Source: Glandiceps talaboti (Eukaryota; Hemichordata; Enteropneusta; Spengelidae). From it: a DNA stretch of 64,000 nucleotides. Position numbers and translations under genes: made by a program. The notes under the pieces were generated by a model that was not told the DNA's origin, did not search any database, and saw nothing but the letters and a program-made list of their open reading frames with translations. The stretch is taken from NCBI RefSeq assembly GCF_964340395.1, contig NC_135553.1, positions 24,952,949 through 25,016,948 of the forward strand, in the 5' to 3' direction. Of this stretch, positions 23,321-35,389 are shown one piece after another (position 1 is the first letter of the stretch; the number at the start of each line of letters is the position of its first letter).

Positions 23321-24241
23321 GTTCATGAAATCAGCCTACATCAATCAGATTGCTGCTGAAAACCAAAGTAATTAATTAATTGTCAGTTGTGGTGTGAAGA
23401 GAGGAGTGGGTCTCACATGTGTAGAATGGAACTAGTTGGGTAAATAATATATTACGGATGTTGTGGAGATCATGACCCCAGTCCCCATGTCGGGAGTGTA
23501 CCAATCTAGTTGTGGCCTTCAGTTCAACCAATGAGATTCAAACACAGGTATTTAGCGGTTGTAGAAGGAAATAACATATGCCTTTAAAACGTTAAACATT
23601 GGTGGCGGCGGTGGGATTAAATCCTTACCTGTGATTCTGGGACTTGTGTCCTTTTACATCTCTGATAGCATTTTAACCGACGTTTTGAACTACTTTAACA
23701 GGGGAGGGCCATGTTTTAGAGAAAGAAAGTTGAGGGAGGGCAGGTCAAAATGCTGCTTCGGTAAACGTCGGATACGTGAAAACATTTTTTGGCAACCTGT
23801 TATCAACGCCTGTTAATCCTCAACTTTTTTTCTGGCAAGGAACAGTTGTTGAATGTTGTTGTTCTTTTAATAAAAATGTATCCACGTAGTTTCAAGCTTT
23901 AAGGTGCATAGGAACGGGCAAGCCTTCTATTCACATCCATAGGAATCACAGCCATAGTCGTGAAACCACTACACCTTTTTACGGCAATGATGGAACAACA
24001 CCATTGTATAGTCGATTTGAAGCCTGCGTAAATTTAAAGTTCATGACAAAAGGACTCTCAAAAATAATCTGCTAAAGATGAAGTTTTGGAAAATGTCCGA
24101 TCCTCAACATTCAGACATTCAGACAGACACAGACAGACAGACAGACAGACACCCACACATAAGTTATTGTCATCATACAGTTGAATCACAAACAAGTAAA
24201 AACTTACACAATTGAAAACGACACTAGGTTTTCATTTATAA

Positions 24242-26859
24242 TCAAACCAATATTTTATTTTCAAACTTATTCAAACTGACCGGTATCCAAACATCCTCTT
24301 CCACTATTTCCTCACATTGTTGTTTACATACTTCTTGACAACGATACTTTGCCTTCATCTGATCATGATAGAACCACTGCATCAGTTCACTTTCTCTTGA
24401 TCTCAAGAGACACTCATTAAAATAAACATGAGCTTCTCGTCTGTGTAGTGCAATTTCTCTTTCTTCTACAAATTCAATTTTTGACTTCATTTCAATTTCA
24501 TTATCACGAGCAATTCTCTGTTTTTCTTCTTCAATCTTTCCTCCTCTCTTCTCAAATTCCCGTTCTCTGTCTCCCACCACCGTCTCTCTTATCTCTATCT
24601 TTAGTATCTCCTTTTCAATTATCTGTCTTTCTTCTTCAATCTCTTCTTCTGCTAACTGTAATACCTCCTTTTCCATTCTCTGTCTTTCTTCTTTAATCTT
24701 CCCTTCTCTTTTCTCAACTGCTACTTCTTTATCTCCCAACATTGTCTCTCTTCCTTCTAACTTTAGTCTCTCCTTTTCCATTCTCTGTCTCAATTCTTCA
24801 ATCTCTTCTTCTCTCTTCGTAACTGCTACTTCTCTGCCTGTCAACACTGTCTCTCTTCCTGCTAACTGTAATATCTCCTTTTCCGTTCTCTCTCTTTCTT
24901 CTTCAATCTGTCGTTCTCTTTGCTCTACTTTCCGCGTTCTATCCGTCAACACCGTCTCGCTTTCCGCTAAAATTAATATCTCCTTTTCCATTCTCTGTCT
25001 TTCCTCTTCAAACTTCCCTTCTCTCTGCTCTACTTCTCGCTTCCTCGCTGCCAACAACGTCTCTCTTCCTGCCAACTTTAATCTATCAATTTCGAATCTC
25101 TGTCTTTCTACTTCAATATTTCCTTCTCTTCTGTCTACTATTCCCTCTCTATCTGCTAACACCCTCTCTCTTACCACTAACTTTAGCAACTCCTTTTCGA
25201 ATCTCTGTTTTTCTTCTTCAATCTTTCCTTCTCTTTTCTCCACTTCTCCATGTCTAGCTGTCAACATCGTCTCCTTTCCCTCTAACTTTAGCAACGCCTT
25301 TTCAAATCTCTGGCTTTCTTCTTCAATCTTTCTTCGTCTTATCTCTACTTCTCGCCGCATGGTGTCTTTCATATCTTCAACTTCCTTTTCTCTTCGTTCA
25401 ACTTCTTTCCTTAACCTTCTTACTTCGTTTGCTTCATTTCGTAAACTTCTCTCTCTATTTTCTAGATTAAAAAGACAATAATTATAATTCATATTTATAT
25501 TGTCGTGTTCTGTATTAGTAATGTAGGGCCGTTTTATCTCGTTCCTTAATATTATGATAGCTTTTATTTCGAGAATAACCACAAACAATATATAAAATGG
25601 TACTTTAGAAAAATAAAGCAAAATAATATATATTATTGTCTTGATATTGGTTCATATATGCCTGAAGACAAGGATGCAATCAGCACTACGCGTCAAGGTT
25701 ACAATATTTTAATTATATCTACAGATGGGAATTTGTAAAAGAATGAAACTTGACTTTATACGTGGAATATCCTACTTAATTTGACACTTGTTGTTATGGA
25801 AACAAGAACGAGTCACTATATTTAGACACAGTCCCCCCTATCACTGATTTGGAAAAGCTTATTGTTAAAAGGTGTTAGTCGATCCCAAACCGTGGACAGA
25901 GAGCGTCCGGGATTCCACAGAAGCATCAGCTTTTTTCAAGTAGGGGTGTGACATGTTGACCGTATAAATGTGTTGCGTTGCTGTGCCCTCTATAAACTTA
26001 TGTTCGGCATGGCACATAAACACAAGAATTGAAACAAAAACTTATGGCAAGCCACAGGTGTATTAAGTCCACAGAAAGTATGTTACATAGTAAAACACTA
26101 CTACGTTTACGTTTTACAATGTGCAATTAGTTTTTCTCATGATAACATCCAGAATGTAGGTAAAATTAAAAATAATAGTGTTTGCTCATAATAACGTACA
26201 GAATGTAACTCTCTGTATGGCTACGCATGTGCAACAGTTAGTTCTTGCGACTCGCCAAGCAACTAGTTCCCTCGAGTAGGCGCTCCATCGCAGTTGCTAG
26301 CCTTGTCGTATGCGACGAATTACTTCATGCGTAGCCCAGTGTATTACAGGGCCTTACGACACCTGTGGCTTGCCATAAAAATCTCAACATTAATCTTGCT
26401 TCTTTTTACATTACGAATCCAAGACGCATGTTTATCTAAATGTAAAAAATCGATTCTAGGTAGTATGAAAAACATAAAATCAAACTGTGCATTGTTTCTG
26501 AAAAACTTCATAGAATACTAAAGGTATTTTTCGCAGCAAATTGCTTTTTTTTATTTCTTAAAACATAATTTTCAAAGCATTTCAAAAGTTTTCTAACGCT
26601 ACGACGTAAGTGGTCAGAGGCCAAATCCATGGTGAACTCCGGTAATGTGATCGGGAACCCCGGTAACATTTGCTTTTGTATTATCTATCAAAATAATTTC
26701 GAGTTGATTTCGTCAATATAGAAAACAGTCCCGGGTTGATTTCGGTCAGTACCGTAATATACGGACCCCTACCCCATCATCTCTTTCTCCATAGAAACAA
26801 TGCAATCGAATATACAAAGCATATAATAAACAGAAATAATTAGTTAATTTATACATCAC

Positions 26860-26948
<89 letters not shown>

Positions 26949-27242
26949 CAGAGACAGAGACAGAGAGAGAGACAGAGAGAGACAGAGAGACAGAGAGACA
27001 GAGAGAGGTGGAAGAGTCTTGTAAACCCCGTAATACTATATATATAGCATTTCAGTCATGAACCATAGTTCGTTGTAAGTGTTGCATTAACTAGCATTGC
27101 CAGATACAACAAGCGACTCAGTGGTCCAATCATCGAAACCAAACTCTTGATAAACATCGCGTAAAGTTGATATCTTACCTTGATATACTCTCCTAGATAC
27201 CAATCCAGGCGTGCAAAGGAATACCTCAATACTCGACAACAT
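24242..27242 (-). CDS. Repetitive coiled-coil protein, two exons
   Basis: I do not recognise a family. Exon 1 (27179-27242) gives MLSSIEVFLCTPGLVSRRVY; an upstream ATG in the same region hits a stop after three codons. Exon 2 (24242-25461) joins through a split Glu codon with GT-AG borders and runs to a stop: 427 aa in all. From about residue 22 to 370 it is dominated by Glu, Arg and Lys in heptad-like spacing, built from about eight to ten degenerate copies of a roughly 35-residue unit with phrases such as EKREGKIEEERQRMEKE and LAGRETVLTDRE. The last 60 residues differ and carry a small Cys cluster (RCQEVCKQQCEEIVEED). A long parallel coiled coil is expected; function is unknown. The exon 1 assignment rests only on splice and frame fit. 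The 1717-bp intron holds a TIR element. Confidence 0.6.
26041..26378. mobile_element. MITE with 20-bp TIRs
   Basis: TTATGGCAAGCCACAGGTGT at the left end is matched by ACACCTGTGGCTTGCCATAA at the right end. It is about 335 bp, has no transposase, and sits in the intron of the coiled-coil gene. Confidence 0.8.
26865..27006. repeat. GA microsatellite
   Basis: (GA)n of about 75 bp, then GACAGAGA-type variants. It lies about 170 bp downstream of exon 1 of the coiled-coil gene, inside its intron. Confidence 0.95.
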
Positions 27243-27765
27243 GATTATTTCTTCATAGATACAACAAGAGCAAAAGCCGCAAGCACGTCAGTCTACGTCT
27301 AACAGACGGTCTGTGTTAATGTTTGGGAATTCGATTATGTGAAGAACGTCAGAACGATTGCGACGTAGGCGTAGACGCGTTCGAACCTCTCAGGTTAAGA
27401 TCTCGTCGAATATCGCGCGCGAGAGATTACTTCATTGCCGGGTATGCAAAAAGTTATTCCGGGCATCGCTACTGAACAGAATATATAATAAATGTGTTGA
27501 TCAATTGATTGATTATCTTGTGCTAAGTACTAATTAGTCTATCTGTAAAAAGTAGGCCCGTATGTGAAAGTATAACTTTACATATAGGCCCTATTTAGGT
27601 TTCGTAAAGGAGAAGAACTCCCAAGCAAAGGATGTGAATGTGAACTTGGTCAAATTATTTGCATCTTTAAAAGTTGAAAACTGACACCGTATTTTGTACA
27701 TTTGGTTAAACCATTTACCTCGTTATGTTGTGTCTAAGACCAATACGGCTTTTTCGTATAAATTG

Positions 27766-29490
27766 GTCAAATGTACATACTTTTGAGGGCGTATATAGAA
27801 GTGTGCATTGTTTTGATAGTGTACAGGCCTGTATGTACTTTTCTGGGAGTATAAATATGGGTGTATTGTTTGATAGTGTACAGGCCTGTACATACTTTTG
27901 AGGGAGTAGATAGAAGCGTGCATTGTTTTGATAGTGTACAGGCCTGTATATACTTTTGAGGGAGTATATAGATGGGTGTATTATTTGACAATGTACAGGC
28001 CTGTGTATACTTTTGAGGGAGTATAAAGAAGTGTGCATTGTTTTGATAGTCTATAGGCCTGTATATGCTTTTGAGGAGTATATAGAAGTGTGCATCGTTT
28101 TGATAGTGTACAGGCCTGTATATACTTTTGAGGGAGTATATAGAACTGTGCATTGTTTTGACAGTGTACAGGTCTGTATACACTTTTGAGGAGTATATAG
28201 AACTGTGCATTGTTTTGACAGTGTACAGGCCTGTATATACTTTTGAGGTAGTATATAGAACTGTGCATTGTTTTGATAGTGTACAGGCCTGTATATACCT
28301 TTGAGTATATAGAAATGTGCACTGTTTTGATAGTGTACAGGCCTGTATATACCTTTGAGTATATAGAACTGTGCATTGTTTTGACAGTGTACAGGTCTGT
28401 ATACACTTTTGAGGAGTATATAGAACTGTGCATTGTTTTGACAGTGTACAGGCCTGTATATACCTTTGAGTATATAGAAATGTGCACTGTTTTGATAGTG
28501 TACAGGCCTGTATATACCTTTGAGTATATAGAACTGTGCATTGTTTTGACAGTGTACAGGTCTGTATACACTTTTGAGGAGTATATAGAACTGTGCATTG
28601 TTTTGACAGTGTACAGGCCTGTATATACTTTTGAGGTAGTATATAGAACTGTGCATTGTTTTGATAGTGTACAGACCTGTCTATACTTTTGAGGAAGTAT
28701 ATAGAAATGTGTATTGTTTTGACAGTGTACAGGCCTGTATATACCTTTGAGTATATAGAAATGTGCATTGTTTTGATAGTGTACAGGCCTGTATATACCT
28801 TTGAGGTAGTATATAGAACTGTGCATTGTTTTGATAGTGTACAGGCCTGTATATACTTTTGAGGTAGTATATAGAACTGTGCATTGTTTTGATAGTGTAC
28901 AGGCCTGTATATACTTTTGAGGTAGTATATAGAACTGTGCATTGTTTTGATAGTGTACAGACCTGTCTATACTTTTGAGGAAGTATATAGAAATGTGTAT
29001 TGTTTTGACAGTGTACAGGCCTGTATATACCTTTGAGTATATAGAAATGTGCATTGTTTTGATAGTGTACAGGCCTGTATATACCTTTGAGGTAGTATAT
29101 AGAACTGTGCATTGTTTTGATAGTGTACAGGCCTGTATATACTTTTGAGGTAGTATATAGAACTGTGCATTGTTTTGATAGTGTACAGGCCTGTATATAC
29201 CTTTGAGGTAGTATATAGAACTGTGCATTGTTTTGATAGTGTACAGGCCTGTATATACCTTTGAGGTAGTATATAGAACTGTGCATTGTTTTGATAGTGT
29301 ACAGGCCTGTATATACCTTTGAGGTAGTATATAGAACTGTGCATTGTTTTGATAGTGTACAGGCCTGTATATACCTTTGAGGTAGTATATAGAACTGTGC
29401 ATTGTTTTGATAGTGTACAGGCCTGTATATACCTTTGAGGTAGTATATAGAAAGGTGTATTGTGTCGATAGTGTACAGGCCTGTAGATGC
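27766..29490. repeat. Minisatellite, 54-59 bp x about 30
   Basis: About 30 units, each with the palindrome TACAGGCCTGTA and the phrase GTGCATTGTTTTGATAGTG. Unit length varies because GGTAG, GGAG or nothing follows CTTTGA. Groups of units repeat as blocks: 28261-28440 is nearly repeated at 28441-28620, and the variant ACAGACCTGTCTATAC recurs near 28670 and 28960. Long minus-strand frames through it are artefacts. Confidence 0.95.
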
Positions 29491-29659
29491 ATGAATAAAT
29501 ATACCTGTATACAGATATTCGCACATTTTTCAATTTCAATTTCATTTTGATCATACATCTACCTTTTTTTTTGAAATTAGGATTTTCTTTATTCATTTAC
29601 ATTGTTTTTAATAAAACATTATTTGTTCACATCAAAGTCTTAAGTTATTTTGGTAGTTC

Positions 29660-29766
29660 ACACAGATACACACACACACATACACACAGTCACAGTCAGT
29701 CAGACAGACAGACAGACAGACAGAGAGACAGAGAGACAGACAGACAGACACAGACACAGACACACT
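29660..29766. repeat. CA and CAGACA microsatellite
   Basis: CACA, CAGT and CAGA repeats in a row. Confidence 0.9.
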
Positions 29767-30890
29767 CATAAACTCTATACAGGCATTTCACCACACTTAT
29801 ATCACTATTGAATCTTACAGTTCAGTCGTGATGCAAACAAGAACCACCTATGTAACATGATATTGGGGGTGGGGGGGGGGGTTATGACAACTTCAGTTAT
29901 CCATTAGGTACATATCTGCAGAACTGGATACATCCAAAGAATAAATAATGGTTTGGTTGATGGACTAAAAATATACACATTACATTTATGTATCAAATAC
30001 ACCTAATCAAGAACAGAATGTGTGCTATTGTACATTATTATATAATACAATCAAATACATCCTAAGAACAGAACTTTATTATGGATATCCAAGTTCTGTT
30101 ACTATCAGTATCACTAAGGCAAAGGTTTCAATCCACGGTTCTGACATTAGTATTATCTTATCAGTGGAATTACATACAATCATAATTTTGTTCTAGACCA
30201 ATTTTTTACAGGTCTGCCAGACAACTTTTCTCTCACCAAAATTCATTTGAAATGGGCAAAAGATAAATAATGTAACTTTCATTTATATAATAATTCATAA
30301 TTTGCAATTTATCATAATATAATATATAATAGCACCCACTATAATCATCAATAAAATCTATTTCTATACGTAATTTATAACAACCCCTTGTCAGTTTCAG
30401 AGTTATGAATATGATTAATACACCAAATCACAAGATTTTAAAACCCTGGAAAATTAAGATGACATTAAGGTCACTAAATTCATTGAACGCTTATAGACAT
30501 AGTGAATATACTGTCACTCCATATTTCCAATAAAATTTATCTTTGTTGCAATTGACTTTGAAATAGCACGTCTACGTAATACTCATAGCGCAAGTGAACC
30601 ATAAAATTTACTGCACGGGGGGAGGAATGAGGGTGCATGAAAAACCATGGTTCGAAGGGGAACCATGAAACTTCTGATGGTCTGAAGGGGAGGGAGACAA
30701 CAAACCGGAAGTGGAGAATATAGCGCCAAATGCTGTTGAGTACAGTGTGGGGATAACATACAATATGGCATACTAAAACACTTCACGTCCCTTGCAAGTT
30801 GACGTTCCAGTAAATAGTTGGGAACGCAGATCTACCCATCAATATCACTAAGTATTGTATACCTCTTGTCTAAGTTATTAGAGCGAGAGA
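29767..30890. other. Intergenic, no gene seen
   Basis: AT-rich sequence with a G-run near 29866-29881. No supported exon or RNA gene. Confidence 0.4.
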
Positions 30891-30891
30891 A

Positions 30892-30994
<103 letters not shown>

Positions 30995-31085
30995 CGAAAA
31001 AAAGAAGTTGTAAACTCAGCTTGTGACACTTTACACGTAATAGAATTAGATTAGGATTGCAATCTAGGTGTGAACACTGGTTACT

Positions 31086-34000
31086 GGAAGTGTTGCCTTG
31101 TCTATAATGGAAAGAATTATGAACAAGCATGTCTGTTTCCAGTTAGTAGGTAGATTTTAAAGTAATCCTTCTGTATTTTCAGTAGTGTTTACTACATTGA
31201 GAGAGGATTTGGGTGGACGTGTGCTTTATCTGTTGCGGCAGTTTGCTTTTCCCACCTGTTCGGTGCTCCTTTCACCTGGACATCTTTTGTGTTTTTCTCG
31301 TGTTTTCCTTCTTCTGTAATGTGTCTGTGCCTGTGCCTTTGTATGTCATTGCCTTCTTTTCGCTTGTGTTGGTTCCTCTGTCGCCGTACTCTTTTGCTCC
31401 CTCACCTTTTCATGTTGTTCTTTTGTTTTGACTTGCATCGACTTTGCACTATAATAATGTTTTTCGTTCTTCCATGAATTTACGTTGTTTAACATTTAAC
31501 ACCAGGGGTCTTCGTAATTTAAGTAAGCGCAGAAAATTGTGTAAATGGTTAACTGTAAAAAAATCTAATGTAGTTTTTCTTCAGGAGACACATAGTTGTA
31601 ATGCGGACATCGACTTTTGGAGTAAGCAGTTTCTTGGCAAGTGTTGGTTTGCTCACGGGGCAAATAACAGCAGAGGGGTCATGACAATTATAAATAATAT
31701 TAATAGTGTACTGATCAAAAATGTAATTATTGATGAGGATGGAAGGTATATTTTCATTGCCGCTGAGTTGGATGATTCTCCCTACATTCTCCTAAATGTG
31801 TATGCTCCAAACGTTGAACAAACCCATAATTCATTCATGAAGACCATTGCAAAGCTGTTGTCTGAAAACTGCTCTGACCCTTCTACTTTTGTGATTTTTG
31901 GGGGGGATTTCAACTTTGCTCTCGATGTGCATCTTGATAGATCAGGAGGGAACCCCAAAACTTGGAAGAACTCTATTCAACAAATAGATCAGATGTTGGT
32001 GAATCATGAATTGATCGACATTTGGCGGGTTTTTCATGGGGATAAGAAAGGTTTTACTTGGCGGCGACGCCTTCCAAACTTGATTCAAAGTAGATTAGAT
32101 TATTTTTTGATTTCTGATTGCTTGCAACAAAGTGTGAAAACAATTGAGATAATTCCAGGTGTGGATTCCGATCATTCAGCTGTTTCATTAATTTTACAGA
32201 ACGACGATTGTAAGCGTGGCCCGGGTCATTGGAAATTTAATGAAAGTCTTATTCATGATGAAAGGTTTACAAAAAACCTAAGTGATAGTATTGATTTGTG
32301 GGCTCATAATTGTACTAGTGAAAATAAGATCATTATTTGGGAGTTTTTAAAGTTTAAAATTCGTGAATTTACTATCTCATATAGCAAAGAAAAAGCTAAA
32401 CTTAGAAGGGATAAGATTGCAGATCTTGAAAGTAAAGTTAAGAATTTGGATAACATTTGTTCTGACACTCCAAGTGAAGAAAATTATAGACATCTGGAAG
32501 TAGCCAAGGGAGAACTAGAAAAAGAATATGATTATATTATGCAAGGTTCCATTATTCGTTCACGTGCTCTGTGGTATGAAAAAGGTGAAAAAAATAACAA
32601 GTATTTTCTTGGTCTGGAAAAGGCAAAGAAAAATAAAACAATTATTCGGAGGTTGAAGAATAAAGAAACCAACACTTTAGAAAAGCCTAGTGAGATTCTC
32701 AAGGAAATTAAGGTATTTTATTTAGATTTATATAGGAAAAGTAATACCGTTGCAGCTAAAATGAAAGATTTCTTGAGTCAGGATCTACCAAGGCTACTAC
32801 CAGAGCAGAGTAATATTTGCGATGGTCCATTAACCATGGATGAGTTATACCAGGTCTTAAACACGTTTCCTAAAAATAAAAGTCCAGGTAATGATGGCCT
32901 GACAAAGGAATTTTATGTTACTTTTTGGCCAGTTGTAGGCCAGTTTGTTTTAGATGCTTTAAATTTGGGTTATTTTCGTGGAGAATTTTCCAACTCACAG
33001 AGACAAAGTATAATCACTTTAATAGAGAAACCAGGGAGAGACCAACAATTTCTAAAGAATTGGAGGCCCATCTCTTTAATGAATTTTGATATGAAACTTG
33101 TGTCTAAATGTTTGGCTCGCAGAATGGAACAAACCCTTCCATCTATTATAGGAATAACTCAGTCGGCTTTTGTAAAAGGTAGAAAAATTGGTGACTATAT
33201 CAGATTTATTGATGAAATTTTCCATTATACTTCAGAAAAATCAATACCAGGTATTTTATTGGCAATTGACTTCGAAAAAGCATTTGACACGGTGTGCTGG
33301 GAATTTCTTTTTAAAGTTCTGGATCATTTCAATTTTGGTGCTTCTTTTATTAAGTGGGTCAAAGCTTTATATTGTAATATTGAATGCACGGTTATGAATA
33401 ATGGATATAGTACCGGCTATTTTAGAATTGAACGGGGAGTCAGGCAAGGAGACCCCCTATCTCCTCTTCTTTTTATTTTGGTTTTAGAAACACTGTTATT
33501 TTCTATTAAATCTAATTCAGATATTAAGGGTATAAGGGTCCCAGGTTTTGAAGCCAAAGAATCTGCTTTTGCCGATGATATGACATGTTTTTTAGACTCT
33601 GTGGAGTCAGCCAACGTTCTGTTTAAAGTCCTTGGAAAGTTTGACGATATTTCAGGTTTAAAGATTAATATTGAGAAATGTGAAGCTGTCTGGCTTGGTA
33701 ACTGGAGCACCCGGAAGGACAGGCATTTCGGGGTCAGATGGCCCACCTCAACCATTAAAATTGTTGGTATACATTTTTCACACAATAAAGCTGCTGCCCA
33801 ATTGGAGAATCTTACAAAACCAATAGAAAATCTAAAAAATATATTAAAGCAATGGAAATGTAGAAAATTAAGTCTTATTGGAAAAATTCAAGTTATAAAA
33901 ACATTAGCGCTCTCGAAACTGACCTATATTTTGATTAATACGACGATACCAAATGACATAATAAATGAAATACACAAATTAATTTATGATTTTCTATGGG

Positions 34001-35389
34001 AGGGAAGGGATAGGGTTGCTAGAAAAGTTATGATTGGGGAGGTGGGCCATGGTGGTCTCAAAATGCCTGACCTTTTTCTTATGAAGAGTGCTCAAAGGAT
34101 TCTTATACTTAAGCAATTATTTTGTAGTGATTGTATTCACCCTTGGAAAATGTTAGTACTTGACAGGTTTAAGAACGTTGGGGGACCGCTTTTATTGAAA
34201 TGTAACTTTAAAAGAACGCTTTTACCTGTGTACCTGACAGATTTCATCGGTGAGTGTCTGGATATTTGGTCCGAAGTAAATAACTTGGGGGACAAGGATC
34301 ATGATCAGTTGATTTGGAATAATAAACACATCTTAGTAGATAGGAAGTCTGTGTTCTATGGCAAATTCCAGGAAGTGGGTTTTTCCTCTGTGTCGGATTT
34401 TTTTCATGGCCAATCGTTAGTTCCATGGCATATATTTGAACAGAAGGGGTTGACTTTAAATCACAAACTGAAATGGATGGGATTGATACATTCTATCCCA
34501 GATTTTTTAAAAGCTAAGCAGTTAGGGCATTCAACTAACGATATCTATATTAATATTGGAAATGAAAGAATTTTGTTTGAGTCACTTTCAAAGACGATTC
34601 TAAAGAGTAAACTTTTAGAAAATAGAATTGTGAAGCCAAACACTGAGGAAACCCTTGAGAAATGTTTAACTTTCACTGGCCTAAATTGGAAAAAGTTGTA
34701 TGAGCTTAGTTTTAAAGTTTCCAATGAAAGTAAGTCAAGAGAATTCCAATTCAAGCTTTTACATAATATTCTTTATACAAATCAGCAACTTCATCATTAT
34801 AATCCAGCAAAGTACCCAAAATTTCTTTGTGGGATTTGTCAAGAAGAACCAGAAACGTTGGAACACCTTTTTTTTAAATGTAAGGATACTAAGGCCCTGT
34901 GGGGCGAAGTTATCAACGTAATGGGTAATTCGCTAAGTTTGTCGTCATTTCCGTCTAAGCTATGTATGATTCTTGGTGACCCACAAGAAAGAATGATTAT
35001 AAATTTTGTTTCTTTAGTTATTCGGAAATATATATATTGGGTAAAATTAAAGGAACAGAAACCATCCTTTAGGGAATTCAATTTATTACTTTGTAACATA
35101 TATAATATAGAACTATTTAATGCTAGGGCAAATGATAAAGTAAATTTCCATCAAATGAAGTGGCTACCTTTGCACCAATTTTGTGTAAATACGAACACGT
35201 CATTAGTTGAAGTCTAGTTGCTGTTTTTTTTTGTTTTTTTCCACAAAATCAAACTCTTTGGATGCAAGTCAAATTTTCTCTAGCCTTTCTTGTATTCTTT
35301 TCGTTCTGTTTTTCCTTGTGTGCTGTATACTTCTTTGTTTTGTACGTAAATAAAAAAGAGAAAAAAATTTAAAAAAAAAAAAAAAAAAA
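31086..35389 (+). mobile_element. L1/Tx1-like non-LTR retrotransposon (LINE)
   Basis: The element is flanked by a perfect 13-bp direct repeat, AACACTGGTTACT, at 31073-31085 and 35390-35402, which marks the target-site duplication. It has a leader of about 390 bp, one long reading frame, a 3' UTR of about 170 bp and a terminal A-run (35371-35390). Only the endonuclease/RT protein is present; no separate ORF1 is evident in the leader. It is therefore either a single-ORF type or truncated just upstream. The intact frame, intact duplication and poly(A) point to recent insertion. Confidence 0.92.
31474..35217 (+). CDS. LINE ORF2: APE endonuclease and reverse transcriptase
   Basis: 1247 aa from the ATG at 31474; the frame extends slightly upstream but without an ATG. 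An apurinic-type endonuclease occupies roughly residues 3-240: LTFNTRGL at the start, FLQETH with Glu38, GGDFNF with Asp145, and SDHSAVS with Asp233 and His234. After GPGHWKFN comes a linker, then a reverse transcriptase (about 470-760) with SPGNDGL, AIDFEKAFDTV, GVRQGDPLSPLLF and the catalytic AFADDM around residue 700. Near the C-terminus a Cys-His cluster (CGIC then EHLFFKC, from about 1119) fits the zinc-finger-like tail of this group. The protein copies its own RNA at nicked target DNA. All catalytic motifs look intact and there is no internal stop, so activity is possible but not shown. Confidence 0.95.
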   Translation: MNLRCLTFNTRGLRNLSKRRKLCKWLTVKKSNVVFLQETHSCNADIDFWSKQFLGKCWFAHGANNSRGVMTIINNINSVLIKNVIIDEDGRYIFIAAELDDSPYILLNVYAPNVEQTHNSFMKTIAKLLSENCSDPSTFVIFGGDFNFALDVHLDRSGGNPKTWKNSIQQIDQMLVNHELIDIWRVFHGDKKGFTWRRRLPNLIQSRLDYFLISDCLQQSVKTIEIIPGVDSDHSAVSLILQNDDCKRGPGHWKFNESLIHDERFTKNLSDSIDLWAHNCTSENKIIIWEFLKFKIREFTISYSKEKAKLRRDKIADLESKVKNLDNICSDTPSEENYRHLEVAKGELEKEYDYIMQGSIIRSRALWYEKGEKNNKYFLGLEKAKKNKTIIRRLKNKETNTLEKPSEILKEIKVFYLDLYRKSNTVAAKMKDFLSQDLPRLLPEQSNICDGPLTMDELYQVLNTFPKNKSPGNDGLTKEFYVTFWPVVGQFVLDALNLGYFRGEFSNSQRQSIITLIEKPGRDQQFLKNWRPISLMNFDMKLVSKCLARRMEQTLPSIIGITQSAFVKGRKIGDYIRFIDEIFHYTSEKSIPGILLAIDFEKAFDTVCWEFLFKVLDHFNFGASFIKWVKALYCNIECTVMNNGYSTGYFRIERGVRQGDPLSPLLFILVLETLLFSIKSNSDIKGIRVPGFEAKESAFADDMTCFLDSVESANVLFKVLGKFDDISGLKINIEKCEAVWLGNWSTRKDRHFGVRWPTSTIKIVGIHFSHNKAAAQLENLTKPIENLKNILKQWKCRKLSLIGKIQVIKTLALSKLTYILINTTIPNDIINEIHKLIYDFLWEGRDRVARKVMIGEVGHGGLKMPDLFLMKSAQRILILKQLFCSDCIHPWKMLVLDRFKNVGGPLLLKCNFKRTLLPVYLTDFIGECLDIWSEVNNLGDKDHDQLIWNNKHILVDRKSVFYGKFQEVGFSSVSDFFHGQSLVPWHIFEQKGLTLNHKLKWMGLIHSIPDFLKAKQLGHSTNDIYINIGNERILFESLSKTILKSKLLENRIVKPNTEETLEKCLTFTGLNWKKLYELSFKVSNESKSREFQFKLLHNILYTNQQLHHYNPAKYPKFLCGICQEEPETLEHLFFKCKDTKALWGEVINVMGNSLSLSSFPSKLCMILGDPQERMIINFVSLVIRKYIYWVKLKEQKPSFREFNLLLCNIYNIELFNARANDKVNFHQMKWLPLHQFCVNTNTSLVEV

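Noticed and set aside
28231-29450. let-7 microRNA cluster
   Set aside because: Only ten bases plus TATAG match; the middle of the mature sequence is missing and the proper opposite arm is absent.
27766-29490. CRISPR-like array
   Set aside because: Units are contiguous tandem repeats without unique spacers, in an intron-bearing animal genome.
27715-29596. Minus-strand frames of 200-525 codons
   Set aside because: They follow the 54-59 bp minisatellite and shift frame with unit-length changes; there is no start context or flanking exon.
31213-31431. LINE ORF1
   Set aside because: The 72-codon frame is hydrophobic and lacks Cys knuckles or coiled-coil character; it has no similarity I can see to gag-like ORF1 proteins.
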